Below are positions 1 through 8,608 of a stretch of 48,252 nt of DNA, one piece after another. Numbering within the stretch: the first letter of the stretch is position 1; each line of letters begins with the position of its first letter. The notes beneath the pieces were generated by a model. It made no database searches. It was not told the DNA's origin and was given only the letters and a program-made list of their open reading frames with translations. The position numbers and the translations under genes were made by a program. The stretch is from Botrimarina colliarenosi (lineage in GTDB: Bacteria; Planctomycetota; Planctomycetia; Pirellulales; Lacipirellulaceae), in assembly GCF_007859955.1 (NCBI RefSeq), contig NZ_SJPR01000002.1, positions 1 to 48,252 on the forward strand, written 5' to 3'.

Positions 1-337
1 GTCTCCCTCGGCAACACGACCGGCCATGACGACGCTCCGCGGTGGGGGGACGGAATCACCCCACTCTACCGACGCCCCCTTCTTCGCGCAAGCTGCTTGG
101 GAACGAATTTCTAACTCAGGACACTAGCCGCGGGCTTTTTCTTTTCGCCTGGCGATTGGGGGTGGCGTCCATCGGAGAAGCCTGACCGACCCGATCTGCG
201 TTCCGTGAAGGCGTCGCGGTGGGGGCGACCCGTTCCCTTCCTTCTAAACGCCGTCCCCTTCTAAACTCCATGGAGAGAAGGGATGGCGGAGCGCCCGCAG
301 AGCTGAACCCGTCACTGGCACTCAAGATCACTGGCGC
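1..337. other. Left-edge intergenic stretch, no gene recognised
   Basis: This stretch lies downstream of the minus-strand PEP-CTERM gene. The short open frames here have no recognisable protein character, and the plus-strand frames open at base 1 close within about 130 bases without a familiar motif. A pyrimidine-rich run near 137-150 follows GC-rich sequence, but I could not make a convincing terminator stem in either direction. Confidence 0.4.
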
Positions 338-1555
338 TCAAGCCGAGGCGTCGCCGGTCCGCGTCTTCAGAAGAGTCCGACCGCTGCCCAGCAGCGCGAC
401 GACGAAGATCGCGAAGGTGCTTGGCTCTGGAACGCTTGCCAGGGGCGCGGTGGCCGAGACGAATTGCGACTCCCAGACGCTGAGGTCGTGGCGGTTGACG
501 CTGCCGTTGCCGTTGGCGTCGCCGTTGCTCGGGGTCGCGGCGTCGACCAGGCCGTAGCCCTTCTGCCACGACAAGAAGTCGGCGCCGTCGACGTCGCCAT
601 CGGAATCGAAGTCCGCCGAGAGCGAGAGGGCGGGCGCCGCATCGACATACGTGTAGAAGGGTTGATAGTCGACGCCACCGATCGCGTCCCCGTAGTGCTG
701 TTCGATGCTAGTCGCCATGGCGTCGAACGCCGCGAAATCCGCGAACGTCTTCCCGGGGCCGATCTCCGCCGCGTTCAGTCCAACCCGGACCTCGATTGGC
801 AGATTCTGAATCTCCCAATCGACCCCCGAGACGATGCTCGAGAGCGTCTTCCGTTCGAACGCCATCATCGAGATTCCCTCGAGCGACTCGGCGATGCCGG
901 CGAACCAGCTGTCGCGCTCGGCGGCGTCGTCCCAGCCGATCGAGGTCGAGCTGTCGTACCAGACCGGCAGGTCGGCAAAGATCGGAATGTCCGACGCGTT
1001 CTGCGAGTCGAGGTGCTGTCTCACCACGGCGTAGGTGTCGCTGAGCAGGTAGAGCATCTCCTTCCGGTCGGCCGGTGTCCCGGCGCTCCAAGCGCTCAGC
1101 CCATGGGGCTCGATGTCCAGATGCACGCCATGGATCCGCTCACGGGGGTCTTCGCGCGTCAGGTTGAAGTTGACCAGTCGGCTTTGGACGATCGCCAGCA
1201 GAGCCGTCCGGTTCTGGGGATAGATCCAAGTGTTTTCGCCGAGCAGCAGCTGCGTAGTGACGCCGTCGTTGGCGAGCGACTTGTTCCAGTTGGCGACGGC
1301 CTCCGCATTGGAGAGCGGAAGCGTGCCGTAGCTAACGTACGCGCGGTCGAAGCCCCAGGCGTCGATCCGCGCCAGCACGTCTTCCTCGCGCTGCGGGTCG
1401 CCGATGATGTTCGCCGACCCGTAGTTGTTCGCGGGCTGACTCCACATCCAGCCCGAGCGCGACCCCGCCGCATGGCACGGCGACGCCGTCACGCCGATCG
1501 ACGTAACGAGCAGTCCCAGGTTGCAGGCGGCGTGGCGCCAACGCTTCTTGTGCAT
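338..1555 (-). CDS. Secreted PEP-CTERM protein with barrel-like domain and dockerin-type repeat
   Basis: This is a 405-residue exported protein. A basic N-terminus and hydrophobic segment end at about residue 29 (CHA-A), as in a signal peptide. The body (about 35-300) contains the string GVHLDIEPHG, which resembles the acidic active-site strand of TIM-barrel glycosidases of the GH18 type, but the full DxxDxDxE motif is absent, so an enzyme role is only a suggestion. It is followed by two calcium-loop motifs of dockerin type (DSDGDVDGADF and DANGNGSVNRHD) and a C-terminal PEP-CTERM signal (VPEPSTF, hydrophobic stretch, basic end), which implies exosortase sorting to the envelope. The ATG has AGG nine bases upstream, and the gene starts five bases after the lipoprotein stop, so the two are probably cotranscribed. 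Confidence 0.85.
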   Translation of the reverse strand: MHKKRWRHAACNLGLLVTSIGVTASPCHAAGSRSGWMWSQPANNYGSANIIGDPQREEDVLARIDAWGFDRAYVSYGTLPLSNAEAVANWNKSLANDGVTTQLLLGENTWIYPQNRTALLAIVQSRLVNFNLTREDPRERIHGVHLDIEPHGLSAWSAGTPADRKEMLYLLSDTYAVVRQHLDSQNASDIPIFADLPVWYDSSTSIGWDDAAERDSWFAGIAESLEGISMMAFERKTLSSIVSGVDWEIQNLPIEVRVGLNAAEIGPGKTFADFAAFDAMATSIEQHYGDAIGGVDYQPFYTYVDAAPALSLSADFDSDGDVDGADFLSWQKGYGLVDAATPSNGDANGNGSVNRHDLSVWESQFVSATAPLASVPEPSTFAIFVVALLGSGRTLLKTRTGDASA

Positions 1556-1560
1556 CGGAT

Positions 1561-2058
1561 TTACCTGTTCGGCCCCTTAGAAACCATTTCGAGTTGGATC
1601 TCGTTCGACTGATCGGCTTTGACATCGAACGTAAATCCCGACGTAGCGCTGTTGGCGTAGCGGTCGGGGACCAGCGATTTTATCGGCTTGGAGGGGGGCC
1701 GCTCGAAGTGCTCGCTGGGGTCGTCCTCGGTCATCGAGACGACGGCGATCTGATGCTCGCCCACGATGGCCCCGTCCCCCGGTTCGTAGGTCTTGAGCGT
1801 AAACCGTCCCTCGCTGTCGAGTTCGCCGTGGGCGGGCCATCCTTGCTCGGGCGTAAAGATAACCGCGCCGTGTGTGACGGGCTTGCCGTCCAGTGTAACC
1901 ACGCCACTTACGGGCGCCGTCTCGAACCGCCCGTCGCCGCAGCCTGCCGCACCGGCGGCGGTCAGCAGCGCGACGCCAACGAGGGCGGCGCTGGCTCTCG
2001 GCCGTGACCTCACCCGCGACGCTGCGGACTTCACCAGGGCCTGCTTCGATCGGCACAT
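1561..2058 (-). CDS. Small lipoprotein with carboxypeptidase-regulatory-like domain
   Basis: The protein has 165 residues from the chosen ATG, which has GGAG six bases upstream; longer frames starting as far out as 2103 (TTG) exist. A basic, Ala-rich leader ends in AAGC, a weak but plausible lipobox, followed by a beta-sandwich domain with the motif SGVVTLDGKPVTHGAVIF. Planctomycetes have many such transthyretin/CarboxypepD_reg-like lipoproteins, very often encoded next to a DUF1559 gene as here (146 bases upstream). The function is unknown; an envelope-anchored accessory of the DUF1559 protein is a reasonable inference from the pairing. Confidence 0.8.
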   Translation of the reverse strand: MCRSKQALVKSAASRVRSRPRASAALVGVALLTAAGAAGCGDGRFETAPVSGVVTLDGKPVTHGAVIFTPEQGWPAHGELDSEGRFTLKTYEPGDGAIVGEHQIAVVSMTEDDPSEHFERPPSKPIKSLVPDRYANSATSGFTFDVKADQSNEIQLEMVSKGPNR

Positions 2059-2204
2059 CGCTCGCTCCGATTGCATAACGCTCGCCATCAGGGTGACATT
2101 CAAAAAAGGGGCAAGGCCAACGTGACCGCGACGGGACTCGTCTAGTGAGCGGCTTGGACGACGTCCGCGGCGTCAGGATGAGGAGGCGTCGGCCGCGAAC
2201 CCGC

Positions 2205-3185
2205 TCACGGGCTGGCGACCGTCTCCCCGGCGCCACGGCTGGCGGTCGCCTTGTAGACATCCTTATCGACCGACTCGGACACAAAACGTCCCGAGCCATC
2301 GGCGAAAGCGAAATGGCAGCCGCCCGGGTGGAAGCTGTTGAAGCTCAGGTCGTTCTCACGAATCCGCAGGGCGGGCTCGGCCTTGGCCCGGTCGCGCGTC
2401 GCGTAGTTGATGGGCCAGTCGACGTTCTTGCCGGAGTAGATCCAACCACTGCCGTCGGTCGGGTCGGCGACGCCCGCCATCCAGGTGCGGGCGTGCCCGA
2501 GGTCGCCGGCCAACTCGCCGACTAGGAAGGTCTTACTCGTTCCGTCGGTAATGTTTCGATAGCTTGTTTCGCTCTTGATGTAGATGATTCCGCCGGTCGC
2601 CGAGCCTCCTGTCGAGCAGCCGAGCACCGGATCGACCGGGCAGATCTCATCGTTGGCGGACGAACCCGAGCAACCGTTCACGTGCTTACAACCCAGAACG
2701 GCGCCGTAGTGGCCACGGAGGGCGGTCTCCTGGATATCTTGGGCGCCAGAAGTCCCCATGTTGGTCGGTTCCGACTCCGGGTTGGACGGGCATTTGAACG
2801 CCGGAATTGGCGTCAGATACGCGGCGCGGATGTTGGCGTCATTCGCGTTATCCCAGGGAGCCTTGACCGCCCCGCTCAGATCGGGGTCGAAGTCAAGCAG
2901 CCCACTCAGGGCCAGCTCCTCGTGGTAGGGGAGGATCTGGGCGAGGTGGCTGTAGCCGAACTCGTCCGCTGCGGAGGGGAAGTGACCCTTCGTGTCGGCA
3001 AACAGCTGGCACGCGAATCCGACTTGGCGGATTTGGCTCAGGCACTGGGTCCGCCGCGCCGCCTCCCGCGCGGCCTGCACCGCCGGCAGCAGCAGGGCGA
3101 CGAGGATCCCAATAATCGCGATCACCACCAACAGCTCAACAAGCGTGAACCCCGTCCGCGAGCCTGCTTCTGATCGATACGACAC
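2205..3185 (-). CDS. DUF1559 domain protein with prepilin-type N-terminus
   Basis: The protein has 326 residues. The N-terminus carries the type IV prepilin-like motif [21 protein letters not shown] and then AVQAAREAARRTQC, the hallmark of planctomycete DUF1559 proteins. The C-terminus has the family's HPGGCHFAFADGSGRFV (H-x-G-x-x-x-x-x-x-ADGS) motif. I chose the GTG at 3185 because AGGAGA lies seven bases upstream; an in-frame ATG at 3245 would add 20 residues that do not fit a prepilin leader. The family is greatly expanded in planctomycetes and its role is not established; pseudopilin-like assembly in the envelope is inferred from the leader. It is the first gene of a minus-strand set with the lipoprotein and the PEP-CTERM protein. 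Confidence 0.9.
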   Translation of the reverse strand: MSYRSEAGSRTGFTLVELLVVIAIIGILVALLLPAVQAAREAARRTQCLSQIRQVGFACQLFADTKGHFPSAADEFGYSHLAQILPYHEELALSGLLDFDPDLSGAVKAPWDNANDANIRAAYLTPIPAFKCPSNPESEPTNMGTSGAQDIQETALRGHYGAVLGCKHVNGCSGSSANDEICPVDPVLGCSTGGSATGGIIYIKSETSYRNITDGTSKTFLVGELAGDLGHARTWMAGVADPTDGSGWIYSGKNVDWPINYATRDRAKAEPALRIRENDLSFNSFHPGGCHFAFADGSGRFVSESVDKDVYKATASRGAGETVASP

Positions 3186-3789
3186 GGCCGTTTCTCCTGT
3201 GACCTTCGTTGCGAATCCAGTCGGCCAGCCTCGCAGAGGCCCCACAACGTTCAGAGCGTAAACCGGCTCTGTCCGGGCGAGCCCCGTGAGGCAACCGACG
3301 CGACCCCCGCAGGCGCAGCGGTCGATTCGACCGACGGCCCAAAGTGGATGCAGATTTTATAGTGCGTGCGAACAGCCGGGTCAATGATCCGGCGCCCGAT
3401 TTAGATATGCCGCCGCAACCGACAAGGGCTCACGGTCGACCTGACGCTACCGGCCGCCGGAAGCCCGGGCTCCAGGCAGCCTGGCGGTCTTTGGGCGGGG
3501 GGGGCCCGGTGGCCCCGAAGCGAAAAATTGGGTCATTTTTCTCAAGGATGGCGACAGTTTCCAGCGCCGGCTCAAGTGCCGCCGCCGAACCGTCGGGGGG
3601 TCCTCAACCTCCCAATCCCGATTCTTGCCGCCCAGAAACCCGCCTTGAGGAGCGACCCGCGACAATCTTGCTCGACGACTCAGAGGACGTGCATTAGAGT
3701 GGAATGAGTACGGCGTCCATGATGGATCCAGGGCGTTCCTTCCTCTCACGCAGACGTCCGTCGGCTCGGCGTCAGGATCGTTTTCGACT
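3186..3789. other. Divergent intergenic region between DUF1559 gene and gntR
   Basis: About 600 bases with no convincing gene. It holds the minus-strand promoter listed separately (3356-3384) and a GC-rich segment near 3420-3500. The 117-codon plus-strand frame at 3344-3697 is Pro/Arg-rich without motifs and looks like chance. The promoter for gntR must lie in the right half, but no good consensus was seen. Confidence 0.5.
3356..3384 (-). promoter_or_regulatory. Sigma70-type promoter for the minus-strand DUF1559 set
   Basis: Read on the minus strand, the -35 box is TTGACC (3384-3379) and the -10 box is TATAAA (3361-3356), separated by exactly 17 bases. Transcription would start near 3348 and give a leader of roughly 160 bases before the GTG at 3185. 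The boxes stand out as A/T-rich in a very GC-rich region. Confidence 0.6.
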
Positions 3790-4515
3790 ATGGCAGTGGC
3801 TGCCGCGAGTATTCCCGAGGCGTTCCGCCCGCAGCGTTACCCTGCGGTGCGAGCGATTTTTTCTGAGGACGGCGACGCGAATCTCTCGCTCGCGGACAAG
3901 GCCGGCGACCTGATTCTGAAGCTGATCATCTCGGGAGAGATCTCGGCGGGGACGCGGCTCAAGTCGACCGAGCTGAGCGAGTTGCTCGGCATGAGTCGGA
4001 CGCCCGTCACCAAGGCGATGGCGAAACTCTCCTCGGAGGGGATCCTCAGCCAGCCGAACAATCTGCAGGCGATCGTCACCCCCGAGGCGTGCGATTGGCT
4101 CGTCCAGACGCACGAGCTTCGGCAGCTGCTCGAGCCAGAGGCCGCCGCCCGGGCGGCCGGCAAGGTTCCCGCCGACGTCATCGACGATCTCCGCGTGCTG
4201 TCTCGGGATGTCAAGACAAACCGTGGCCGACTCTGGGACGAGGCCGCCAAGTACTTCGACTTTGCGTTGCATCTGACGCTCGCCGAGTACTGCGGCAATG
4301 TCCCGATGAATGTCTCGATCCGTCGCTGCTGGAAGTACAAGGCGTTGTCCTACGACCTCTCGGACGGGTGTCGCTCGATGCTTAAGTCGGAATACGAGCA
4401 GCACCTTGAGATCTTGTCGGCTGTCGCAGAAGGGGACGCGGATCGCGCTCGGGCGGAGATGGCGTCGCATCTTCAGACAGCCTCGGTCTCTCGCTTCTCG
4501 CCGCAGGTCGTTTGA
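3790..4515 (+). CDS. GntR-family transcriptional regulator (FadR/FCD type)
   Basis: A DNA-binding regulator of 241 residues, normal length for the FadR subfamily. The winged helix spans about 34-95, with LKSTELSELLGMSRTPVTKA as the recognition region. An all-helical FCD-like effector domain follows from HELRQLLEPEAA (about 111) to the end. FCD domains bind small organic acids or sugar derivatives, often through a metal, and effector binding releases DNA. The gene lies directly upstream of a symporter and a GH20 hydrolase on the same strand, so it probably controls them; a 24-bp imperfect palindrome downstream of their promoter is the candidate site. The effector cannot be read from sequence. 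Confidence 0.9.
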   Translation: MAVAAASIPEAFRPQRYPAVRAIFSEDGDANLSLADKAGDLILKLIISGEISAGTRLKSTELSELLGMSRTPVTKAMAKLSSEGILSQPNNLQAIVTPEACDWLVQTHELRQLLEPEAAARAAGKVPADVIDDLRVLSRDVKTNRGRLWDEAAKYFDFALHLTLAEYCGNVPMNVSIRRCWKYKALSYDLSDGCRSMLKSEYEQHLEILSAVAEGDADRARAEMASHLQTASVSRFSPQVV

Positions 4516-4732
4516 CCTCGCGTCTTAGGAAGTCCCCCCTGGCGGAGCCCGCCGCATCGGCGCCCTTGAAGGCGTCCTAGGCGACCCGGACCTATCGATA
4601 TTCGCGCACCGCAGAAGCTTGGCATGATTGTCGGGCGGTCAGGATCATTGGGCGGGGAAGGCGAATTCGCCAGCCAGCGCGAAGAAGGCGCCCAGTAGGC
4701 CCCCACCGGGCAAGCGACGTCGGGGCGCCCAG

Positions 4733-4761
4733 TTGACACAAGTGAGTGCCGTTTTTATTCT
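4733..4761 (+). promoter_or_regulatory. Sigma70-type promoter for the symporter-GH20 genes
   Basis: A perfect -35 box TTGACA (4733-4738), a 17-base spacer and a -10 box TATTCT (4756-4761). The expected start is near 4768, leaving a leader of about 190 bases before the ATG at 4960. This is one of the best promoter matches in the window. Confidence 0.7.
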
Positions 4762-4784
4762 GCACGCACTACGCTGCGGCCCCC

Positions 4785-4808
4785 CCATTGGTTGGATCGA
4801 GCCAGTGG
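4785..4808. promoter_or_regulatory. Candidate operator, 24-bp imperfect palindrome
   Basis: The left arm CCATTGGTTGGA and the right arm TCGAGCCAGTGG pair at 9 of 12 positions. The site lies 24 bases past the -10 box, roughly +17 to +40, where a bound repressor would block transcription. Assignment to the neighbouring GntR regulator is an inference from position and symmetry only. Confidence 0.4.
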
Positions 4809-4959
4809 TCGGAACGAAGAGGTCGTTCGGCCCGGCTGAACCATCGCGGTTCGCCGGCTGCACTACCGGCCACAGCGTGGCGCCTGAATTCCGTAGTGCG
4901 TTGAAGAACGTGCGAGGCGGTTGCCGTGTACTCCGACGCTAAGGTCTTTGGTCGCGCCG

Positions 4960-6732
4960 ATGACAAGTCTGGACTACGCCGTTGTCGGCATCTATTTCGC
5001 ACTGGTGACGGCCCTGGGGCTGTCGGTGTCGAGCCGCGTGCGCTCGCCCGACGACTACTTCCTCGGCGGTCGCGGCTTCGGCAAGTTGCTGCAGACGTTC
5101 GCGGCGTTCGGCGCCGGCACAGGTTCGGGCGATCCCGTGAACGCGGCGCGGACGGTCTACACGGGCGGCGCGAGCGGCATGTGGAGCGTCATGTACTGGC
5201 TCTTCATGACGCCGTTCTATTGGATCACCGCCGTGTGGTACCGGCGGATGCGGCATGTCACGCTCGGCGACTGGTTCGTTGAGCGCTACGAATCGCCGCG
5301 CCTCGGCGCCGCCTACGCGACCTTCGGGGTCATCTACTTCGTCGTCTACGCGTCGATGCTGCTCTCGGCGATCGGCAAGGTGGCGGCGCCGCTGATTGGC
5401 GCCACGCTGTTCGAGATCGGCGGCCTCAGCATTCCGATTGAGTACCTGCTCGTCCCGGCGATTGGCGCCGTGGTGCTGGTGTACGGTTTGGCCGGCGGAC
5501 TGCACGCCGCCTACCTGACGGACCTCGCGCAGGGGATTTGCATTATCTTGCTGTCGGTCTTGCTCGTGCCGTTTGGGCTGATGGAAATGGTGCGCGTCTT
5601 CGGCGGGCCCGAGAGCCAATCCTCGCTGCTCGACGGCTTTACGCTGATGCACGAGCAACTTGACCCCAGCGATTTCCAGCTGTTCGGCGGGGCGGACTCT
5701 CAATTCACGGTGGCCTACCTCACGGTGGTCGTCCTCCTCAACCTGGCGGGGGTGGTCATTCAACCCCACTTCATCGCCACCGGCGGTGGTTCGGCGAAGT
5801 CGGAGTACGACGCCCGGGTCGGGCTCGTCGTGGGCAACCTCCTGAAGCGGCTGTGCACCATCGGTTGGGTGCTCGTCGGACTCATCGCGCTTTCGCTGTT
5901 CGGCGACGACCCGCTCTTGATCGACGATCCCGACAAGACCTGGGGGATCGCCTCGGCGCGGCTGCTCGGGCCGGGGCTGACGGGGCTCATGCTGTCCTGC
6001 TTGCTCGCCGCGCTGATGAGCTCGGTTGACGCGTACATGATTACCGGGTCCGCCCTGATAGTTCGGAACCTGTACACCACGTTCATAGACCCGGACGCGT
6101 CGGAGCGACGCTGCCTGCTGGTCGCGAAAATCACCGGCGCCGCGATCGTGCTTGGCGCGGTCGCGGTCTCGCTGACGACGATGGACGTGTTCGCGCAGTT
6201 GCAGCTGACGTGGGTGATCCCGGTGCTCTTCGCCGCGCCGTTCTGGGTGGGGATGTACTGGCGCGGCGCGACAACGGCCGGCGTCTGGGCGACGATTGCA
6301 TTCGGCGCGATCGCCTTCTTTATCCTGCCCGCCTTAGGGCAAGAGGTCTCGCTCGTCGGCTTGGTCGGAGTCGACCTTTCCGGGTGGACCGCCAACTCCC
6401 AGGAGACTGTCCAATTGGCGGAGACGGTGGTGGCGCCATTCGTTGTGATGATCGTCGCCAGCTTGCTCACTCCGAAGAACAGCCCGACGACCCTCGATCG
6501 CTACTACACCAAGATGCGGACGCCGGTCGATCCTGACCCGCAGACCGACAAGGCGAAGCTCGAGGCGACGATCGCCGGTGAGCAGGTGTGCGATATTCAG
6601 AAGCTGTTCCCCAACACACCGCTCGAGTTCAATCGGCCGACGCGCACCGACGCCGTCGGTTTTGTCGTCCTCTGCGTTACGTGCGGGCTGGTTATCGGAC
6701 TGGCGAAGCTTGTCTTTAGTCTCGGTAGCTAA
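4960..6732 (+). CDS. Sodium:solute symporter family transporter
   Basis: An inner-membrane protein of 590 residues with about 13 or 14 hydrophobic segments, in the size range of the SSS family. The first helix (LDYAVVGIYFALVTALGL) is followed by the typical SPDDYFLGGRG loop and the unwound-helix segment FAAFGAGTGSGDPVNAARTVYTGG, where sodium and substrate are bound in characterised members. I chose the ATG at 4960; a TTG at 4921 would add 13 residues without membrane character. The long C-terminus ends in a last helix (VGFVVLCVTCGLVIGLAKLV). It is followed two bases later by a GH20-type hydrolase and preceded by a GntR regulator, so the substrate is probably a sugar or amino sugar released by that enzyme; this is inference from context. 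Confidence 0.9.
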   Translation: MTSLDYAVVGIYFALVTALGLSVSSRVRSPDDYFLGGRGFGKLLQTFAAFGAGTGSGDPVNAARTVYTGGASGMWSVMYWLFMTPFYWITAVWYRRMRHVTLGDWFVERYESPRLGAAYATFGVIYFVVYASMLLSAIGKVAAPLIGATLFEIGGLSIPIEYLLVPAIGAVVLVYGLAGGLHAAYLTDLAQGICIILLSVLLVPFGLMEMVRVFGGPESQSSLLDGFTLMHEQLDPSDFQLFGGADSQFTVAYLTVVVLLNLAGVVIQPHFIATGGGSAKSEYDARVGLVVGNLLKRLCTIGWVLVGLIALSLFGDDPLLIDDPDKTWGIASARLLGPGLTGLMLSCLLAALMSSVDAYMITGSALIVRNLYTTFIDPDASERRCLLVAKITGAAIVLGAVAVSLTTMDVFAQLQLTWVIPVLFAAPFWVGMYWRGATTAGVWATIAFGAIAFFILPALGQEVSLVGLVGVDLSGWTANSQETVQLAETVVAPFVVMIVASLLTPKNSPTTLDRYYTKMRTPVDPDPQTDKAKLEATIAGEQVCDIQKLFPNTPLEFNRPTRTDAVGFVVLCVTCGLVIGLAKLVFSLGS

Positions 6733-6734
6733 CC

Positions 6735-8387
6735 ATGACCGGTTCGTTCTCAGCACATCACCAAGCGACTCGTCCTATGAACGCCGGCCTACCGAACGCG
6801 TCGAAACCCGTCTCAGCGCTATGGTCGGTGTCTTACCGGCTTGCTGGAGTACTCCTGCTGGCGTGGATCGCAGCCCCTGCCGTATCGGCCGAGACCTCCG
6901 CCGTGTCGGCCGAGGCCAAGCCGCTTCCGATTCGGGCGGTCCACATCGACAACCGGATCCAGGTGCTGCCCGTCGCCGAGCTCAAGCGGCTCGCCACCGA
7001 TCTGAGCGAGCGGGACATCAACACCCTGATCATGGAGTGGGAGGCGAGCTTCCCGTTCGATAAGCACCACATCATCTCCAATCGATACGCGTACACGCGG
7101 GAAGAGATCGCGGAGTTTATCGAGCACTGCAAGTCGGTCGGGATCGACGTCGTCCCGCTCCAGCAGTGCATCGGCCATCTGGAGTACGTCTTGCGGTACG
7201 AACGCTACGCCGAGCTCCGCGAAGACGATAAAGACATCTCGCAGGTATGCCCGAGCAAGAAAGAGCTCACCGTCGATCTCTACGACGATCTGCTGACCGA
7301 GCTCGTGGCGTCGCACCCCTCGAAGTATGTCCATATCGGGGCCGACGAGACCGCGCTGCTTGGGCACTGCGAAACCTGTCGCCGCGTAGTCGAGCGAGAC
7401 GGAAAGTCGGCGCTCTTCATGGACCACATCGCCTCGATCGCCGAGTGCGTCCAACGCCACGGCAAAACGCCTGTGCTGTGGGCCGACATCGTGATGCGAT
7501 ACCCCGAGGCGATCGACAAGCTGCCACGCGGATGTGTGCTGGTGAACTGGAACTACGGCTGGGACGTCGACTACTTCGGCGACCACGACACGTTGACGGA
7601 GAGCGGCCTTGAGCTGTGGGGAGCGCCGGCGATGCGGAGCCACCCGGACAACTTTTACCGGTTCGCGTGGGACACCCATTTCAAGAACTTCGAGGACTTC
7701 ATCCCGTTCATGCGTGAGCAGGGTTACCGGGGCGTCGTGCTCACCTCCTGGTCGACATCGGGGGTCTACACGGCCTCGCGGGAGCCAAAGACCCACGTGA
7801 TCGGCATGACGCCGAGCCGTCGCGTCTATCCGATGCGTGGTTTCCCGCTGCTGATCGACGCCTTTGCCGAGGCCATCGCGCGAGACCGCTTCAACGCCCA
7901 CGACTATGTGGTCGCCTACTGCCGCGACAACTACGGACTGAGTGAGAGCAACGCGGAGGCATTCTGGGGCCACCTCAACGAGTCTTCCAATTTGCCGACC
8001 GGCGACGCCTCGACGCGGGGCGAGGTCTTGTCAGCGCGGGACCGAGCCGAAGCGTTCAGCGACTTTCTCTCGGCGGTGACCTTTCGATCGGAGCAAGAGC
8101 ACCTCGAGCACTATCGACTGATGAACGACATCCGGCGGTTCTTTATCGACGTTCAGCTCGCGCGCCTGGACGCCGAGTACAGCACCTCGGACCCGGCCGC
8201 TATCGACGCCCTGACCGAACGCTTCGATAGGTTGCGAGGCGTCGCCGACGAGATTGGGGTTCGCTTCGCCGAACTGCATCAAGAGAATCTCTACCCGGCA
8301 GCCATCGAGGCGGAGGCGAAGGCGCGGACGCAGGAACTCGAGACGCTGTCGAGCCGGATTGGCAAACGGCGTCGGCTTCGGCGGTGA
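6735..8387 (+). CDS. Exported glycoside hydrolase family 20-type protein
   Basis: A 550-residue protein from the first ATG; an ATG at 6777 would give 536 residues. A hydrophobic leader (LAGVLLLAWIAAPAVSA) ends near residue 52. The catalytic barrel carries HIGADET, the GH20 Asp-Glu pair at about D204/E205 used for substrate-assisted hydrolysis of beta-N-acetylhexosaminides. Other family traits are the VVPLQQCIGHLEYVLR stretch and a Trp-rich late strand (VVLTSWSTSGVY). The N-terminal beta domain of classical hexosaminidases is missing, and an extra helical C-terminal region (about 420-550) follows. Two bases separate it from the symporter stop, so they are very likely one operon: the enzyme would trim extracytoplasmic glycans for uptake. 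The exact substrate is not readable. Confidence 0.85.
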   Translation: MTGSFSAHHQATRPMNAGLPNASKPVSALWSVSYRLAGVLLLAWIAAPAVSAETSAVSAEAKPLPIRAVHIDNRIQVLPVAELKRLATDLSERDINTLIMEWEASFPFDKHHIISNRYAYTREEIAEFIEHCKSVGIDVVPLQQCIGHLEYVLRYERYAELREDDKDISQVCPSKKELTVDLYDDLLTELVASHPSKYVHIGADETALLGHCETCRRVVERDGKSALFMDHIASIAECVQRHGKTPVLWADIVMRYPEAIDKLPRGCVLVNWNYGWDVDYFGDHDTLTESGLELWGAPAMRSHPDNFYRFAWDTHFKNFEDFIPFMREQGYRGVVLTSWSTSGVYTASREPKTHVIGMTPSRRVYPMRGFPLLIDAFAEAIARDRFNAHDYVVAYCRDNYGLSESNAEAFWGHLNESSNLPTGDASTRGEVLSARDRAEAFSDFLSAVTFRSEQEHLEHYRLMNDIRRFFIDVQLARLDAEYSTSDPAAIDALTERFDRLRGVADEIGVRFAELHQENLYPAAIEAEAKARTQELETLSSRIGKRRRLRR

Positions 8388-8391
8388 GTGG

Positions 8392-8413
8392 GCGCCGTTG
8401 CGCCGCACGGCGC
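8392..8413. terminator. Stem-loop after the GH20 gene, possible terminator
   Basis: Perfect 7-bp arms GCGCCGT and ACGGCGC with an 8-base loop begin five bases after the stop codon at 8387. No T run follows, so if this ends transcription it is not a classical intrinsic terminator. Confidence 0.3.
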
Positions 8414-8608
8414 ATTGCGCTCCCAGCGAGCATGACTGAGCAGGTGACCCGCGGCGCGATCGCGTCTTGGCTCAAAAAAGGGCACTGAAACCGCGAAGCA
8501 TCGGCAGGACAGAAGGGGGGCGGCGAATAGACTAAGGGCTCCGGTTGCCGACTCGTGCGGCAATCGACCTCGTTCCCTTGTCAATCGCTTCCCCTTCTCG
8601 TCACCGAG

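Larger units (their letters stand above)
4516..4959. other. Intergenic region between gntR and the symporter gene
   Basis: About 440 bases without a supported gene. It contains a promoter and a candidate operator, both listed separately. The short frames through it have no recognisable motifs. Confidence 0.55.

Noticed and set aside
3344..3697. A 117-codon plus-strand frame upstream of gntR.
   Set aside because: It overlaps the minus-strand promoter, is Pro/Arg-rich and has no recognisable feature.
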